From Mycetocola_A sp015752285 (GTDB taxonomy: Bacteria > Actinomycetota > Actinomycetes > Actinomycetales > Microbacteriaceae), in contig NZ_JADOUY010000002.1 of the NCBI RefSeq assembly GCF_015752285.1, forward strand, positions 372,001-436,000: DNA of 64,000 bases, read 5' to 3'. This document shows positions 63,868-64,000 of the stretch, in pieces. Below the pieces are notes generated by a model that was not told the origin of the DNA, searched no databases, and saw nothing but the letters and a program-made list of their open reading frames with translations. The first letter of the stretch is position 1; every line of letters begins with the position of its first letter. The position numbers and the translations under genes were made by a program.

Positions 63868-64000
63868 ATGGCACTGTCCACCGAAGAAGTCCTCGCCGGC
63901 CTGGCGGAACTCGTCAACGATGAGACGGGCATCGCAGCCGACACCGTCGAACTCGACAAGTCGTTCACCGACGACCTCGACATCGACTCGATCTCGATGA
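63868..64000 (+). CDS. acpP: Acyl carrier protein, N-terminal part (cut by window edge)
   Basis: 44 codons of ACP: MALSTEEVLAGLAELVNDET and the prosthetic-group site DLDIDSIS with Ser41 carrying phosphopantetheine. AAGGAG at 63855-63860 supports ATG 63868. The rest of the gene lies beyond the window; fabF would be expected next. Confidence 0.93.
   Translation, partial: MALSTEEVLAGLAELVNDETGIAADTVELDKSFTDDLDIDSISM

Overview
The window is 64 kb of gene-dense, high-GC core chromosome from an actinobacterium, most likely a member of the Microbacteriaceae (Micrococcales). The reasons are: actinobacteria-specific families (DUF3000, DUF3093, DUF3159, DUF3710, DUF4191, DUF4193, SepH, PAC2, a FasR-like PucR regulator next to fabD, GlnA2-GlnE, polyphosphate glucokinase); a separate topoisomerase IV (parC/parE); and frequent GGATGCC/GGCATCC octamer-like words in otherwise GC-biased codons. 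Genus cannot be fixed from this sequence. I see no insertion sequence, prophage, integrase or CRISPR array.

Layout. 1-5 kb: start of an ammonium transporter (cut by the window edge), zapE, a rhodanese-SufE pair and an alpha/beta hydrolase. 4.4-9.6 kb: DUF3000, RNase D, then thiolase and the FadB-type beta-oxidation protein. 9.6-16 kb: an alanine dehydrogenase/carboxyethylornithine synthase-like enzyme, dxs and aconitase. 15.9-21 kb: the DUF3159-DUF3710-dut operon, DUF3093, DUF4193, sepH and a phosphodiesterase. 21-26 kb: convergent parC and parE separated by two copies of a 60-bp palindromic element. 26-33 kb: small zinc protein, a Y-family polymerase, a sigA-murT-gatD-like operon, an MFS transporter and a PAC2 protein. 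33-41 kb: pepA, lpd, E2 (sucB/dlaT), a pseudokinase, DUF4191 and RDD. 41-50 kb: glnA1, glnE, glnA2, panB, map and ppgK. 50-57 kb: kynU, RNase P RNA, zinc-ribbon and Nif3 proteins, a secreted transglycosylase, a small zinc-site protein, Mn-catalase, a lipoprotein and tRNA-Val(UAC). 57-64 kb: peroxiredoxin, aceE, the FasR-like regulator and fabD-fabH-acpP (acpP cut by the edge).

How the genes work together. aceE (E1), E2 and Lpd (E3) supply all three PDH components, and aceE is followed directly by the fatty-acid regulator and fab genes, so acetyl-CoA production and its main sink sit together. GlnA1 carries the adenylylation tyrosine, GlnE modifies it, and GlnA2 lacks the tyrosine. Gene order closely follows two Mycobacterium tuberculosis segments (about Rv2680-Rv2703 and Rv2213-Rv2245), which makes the departures from that order informative.

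Most interesting observation: the MurT-GatD-like pair downstream of sigA has lost the GatD catalytic cysteine, all MurT cysteines (so no zinc ribbon) and the MurT KNP motif, while keeping the ATP-binding loop and the GatD histidine. Since Microbacteriaceae peptidoglycan is typically group B, cross-linked through the alpha-carboxyl of D-Glu2 (the group canonical MurT-GatD amidates), this pair is a candidate for a re-purposed ligase in group-B wall synthesis. Other points of note are a Y-family polymerase with isoleucine at the ribonucleotide steric gate, palindromic elements in three convergent intergenic gaps, and a kinase-dead membrane protein where lipB-lipA lie in mycobacteria.
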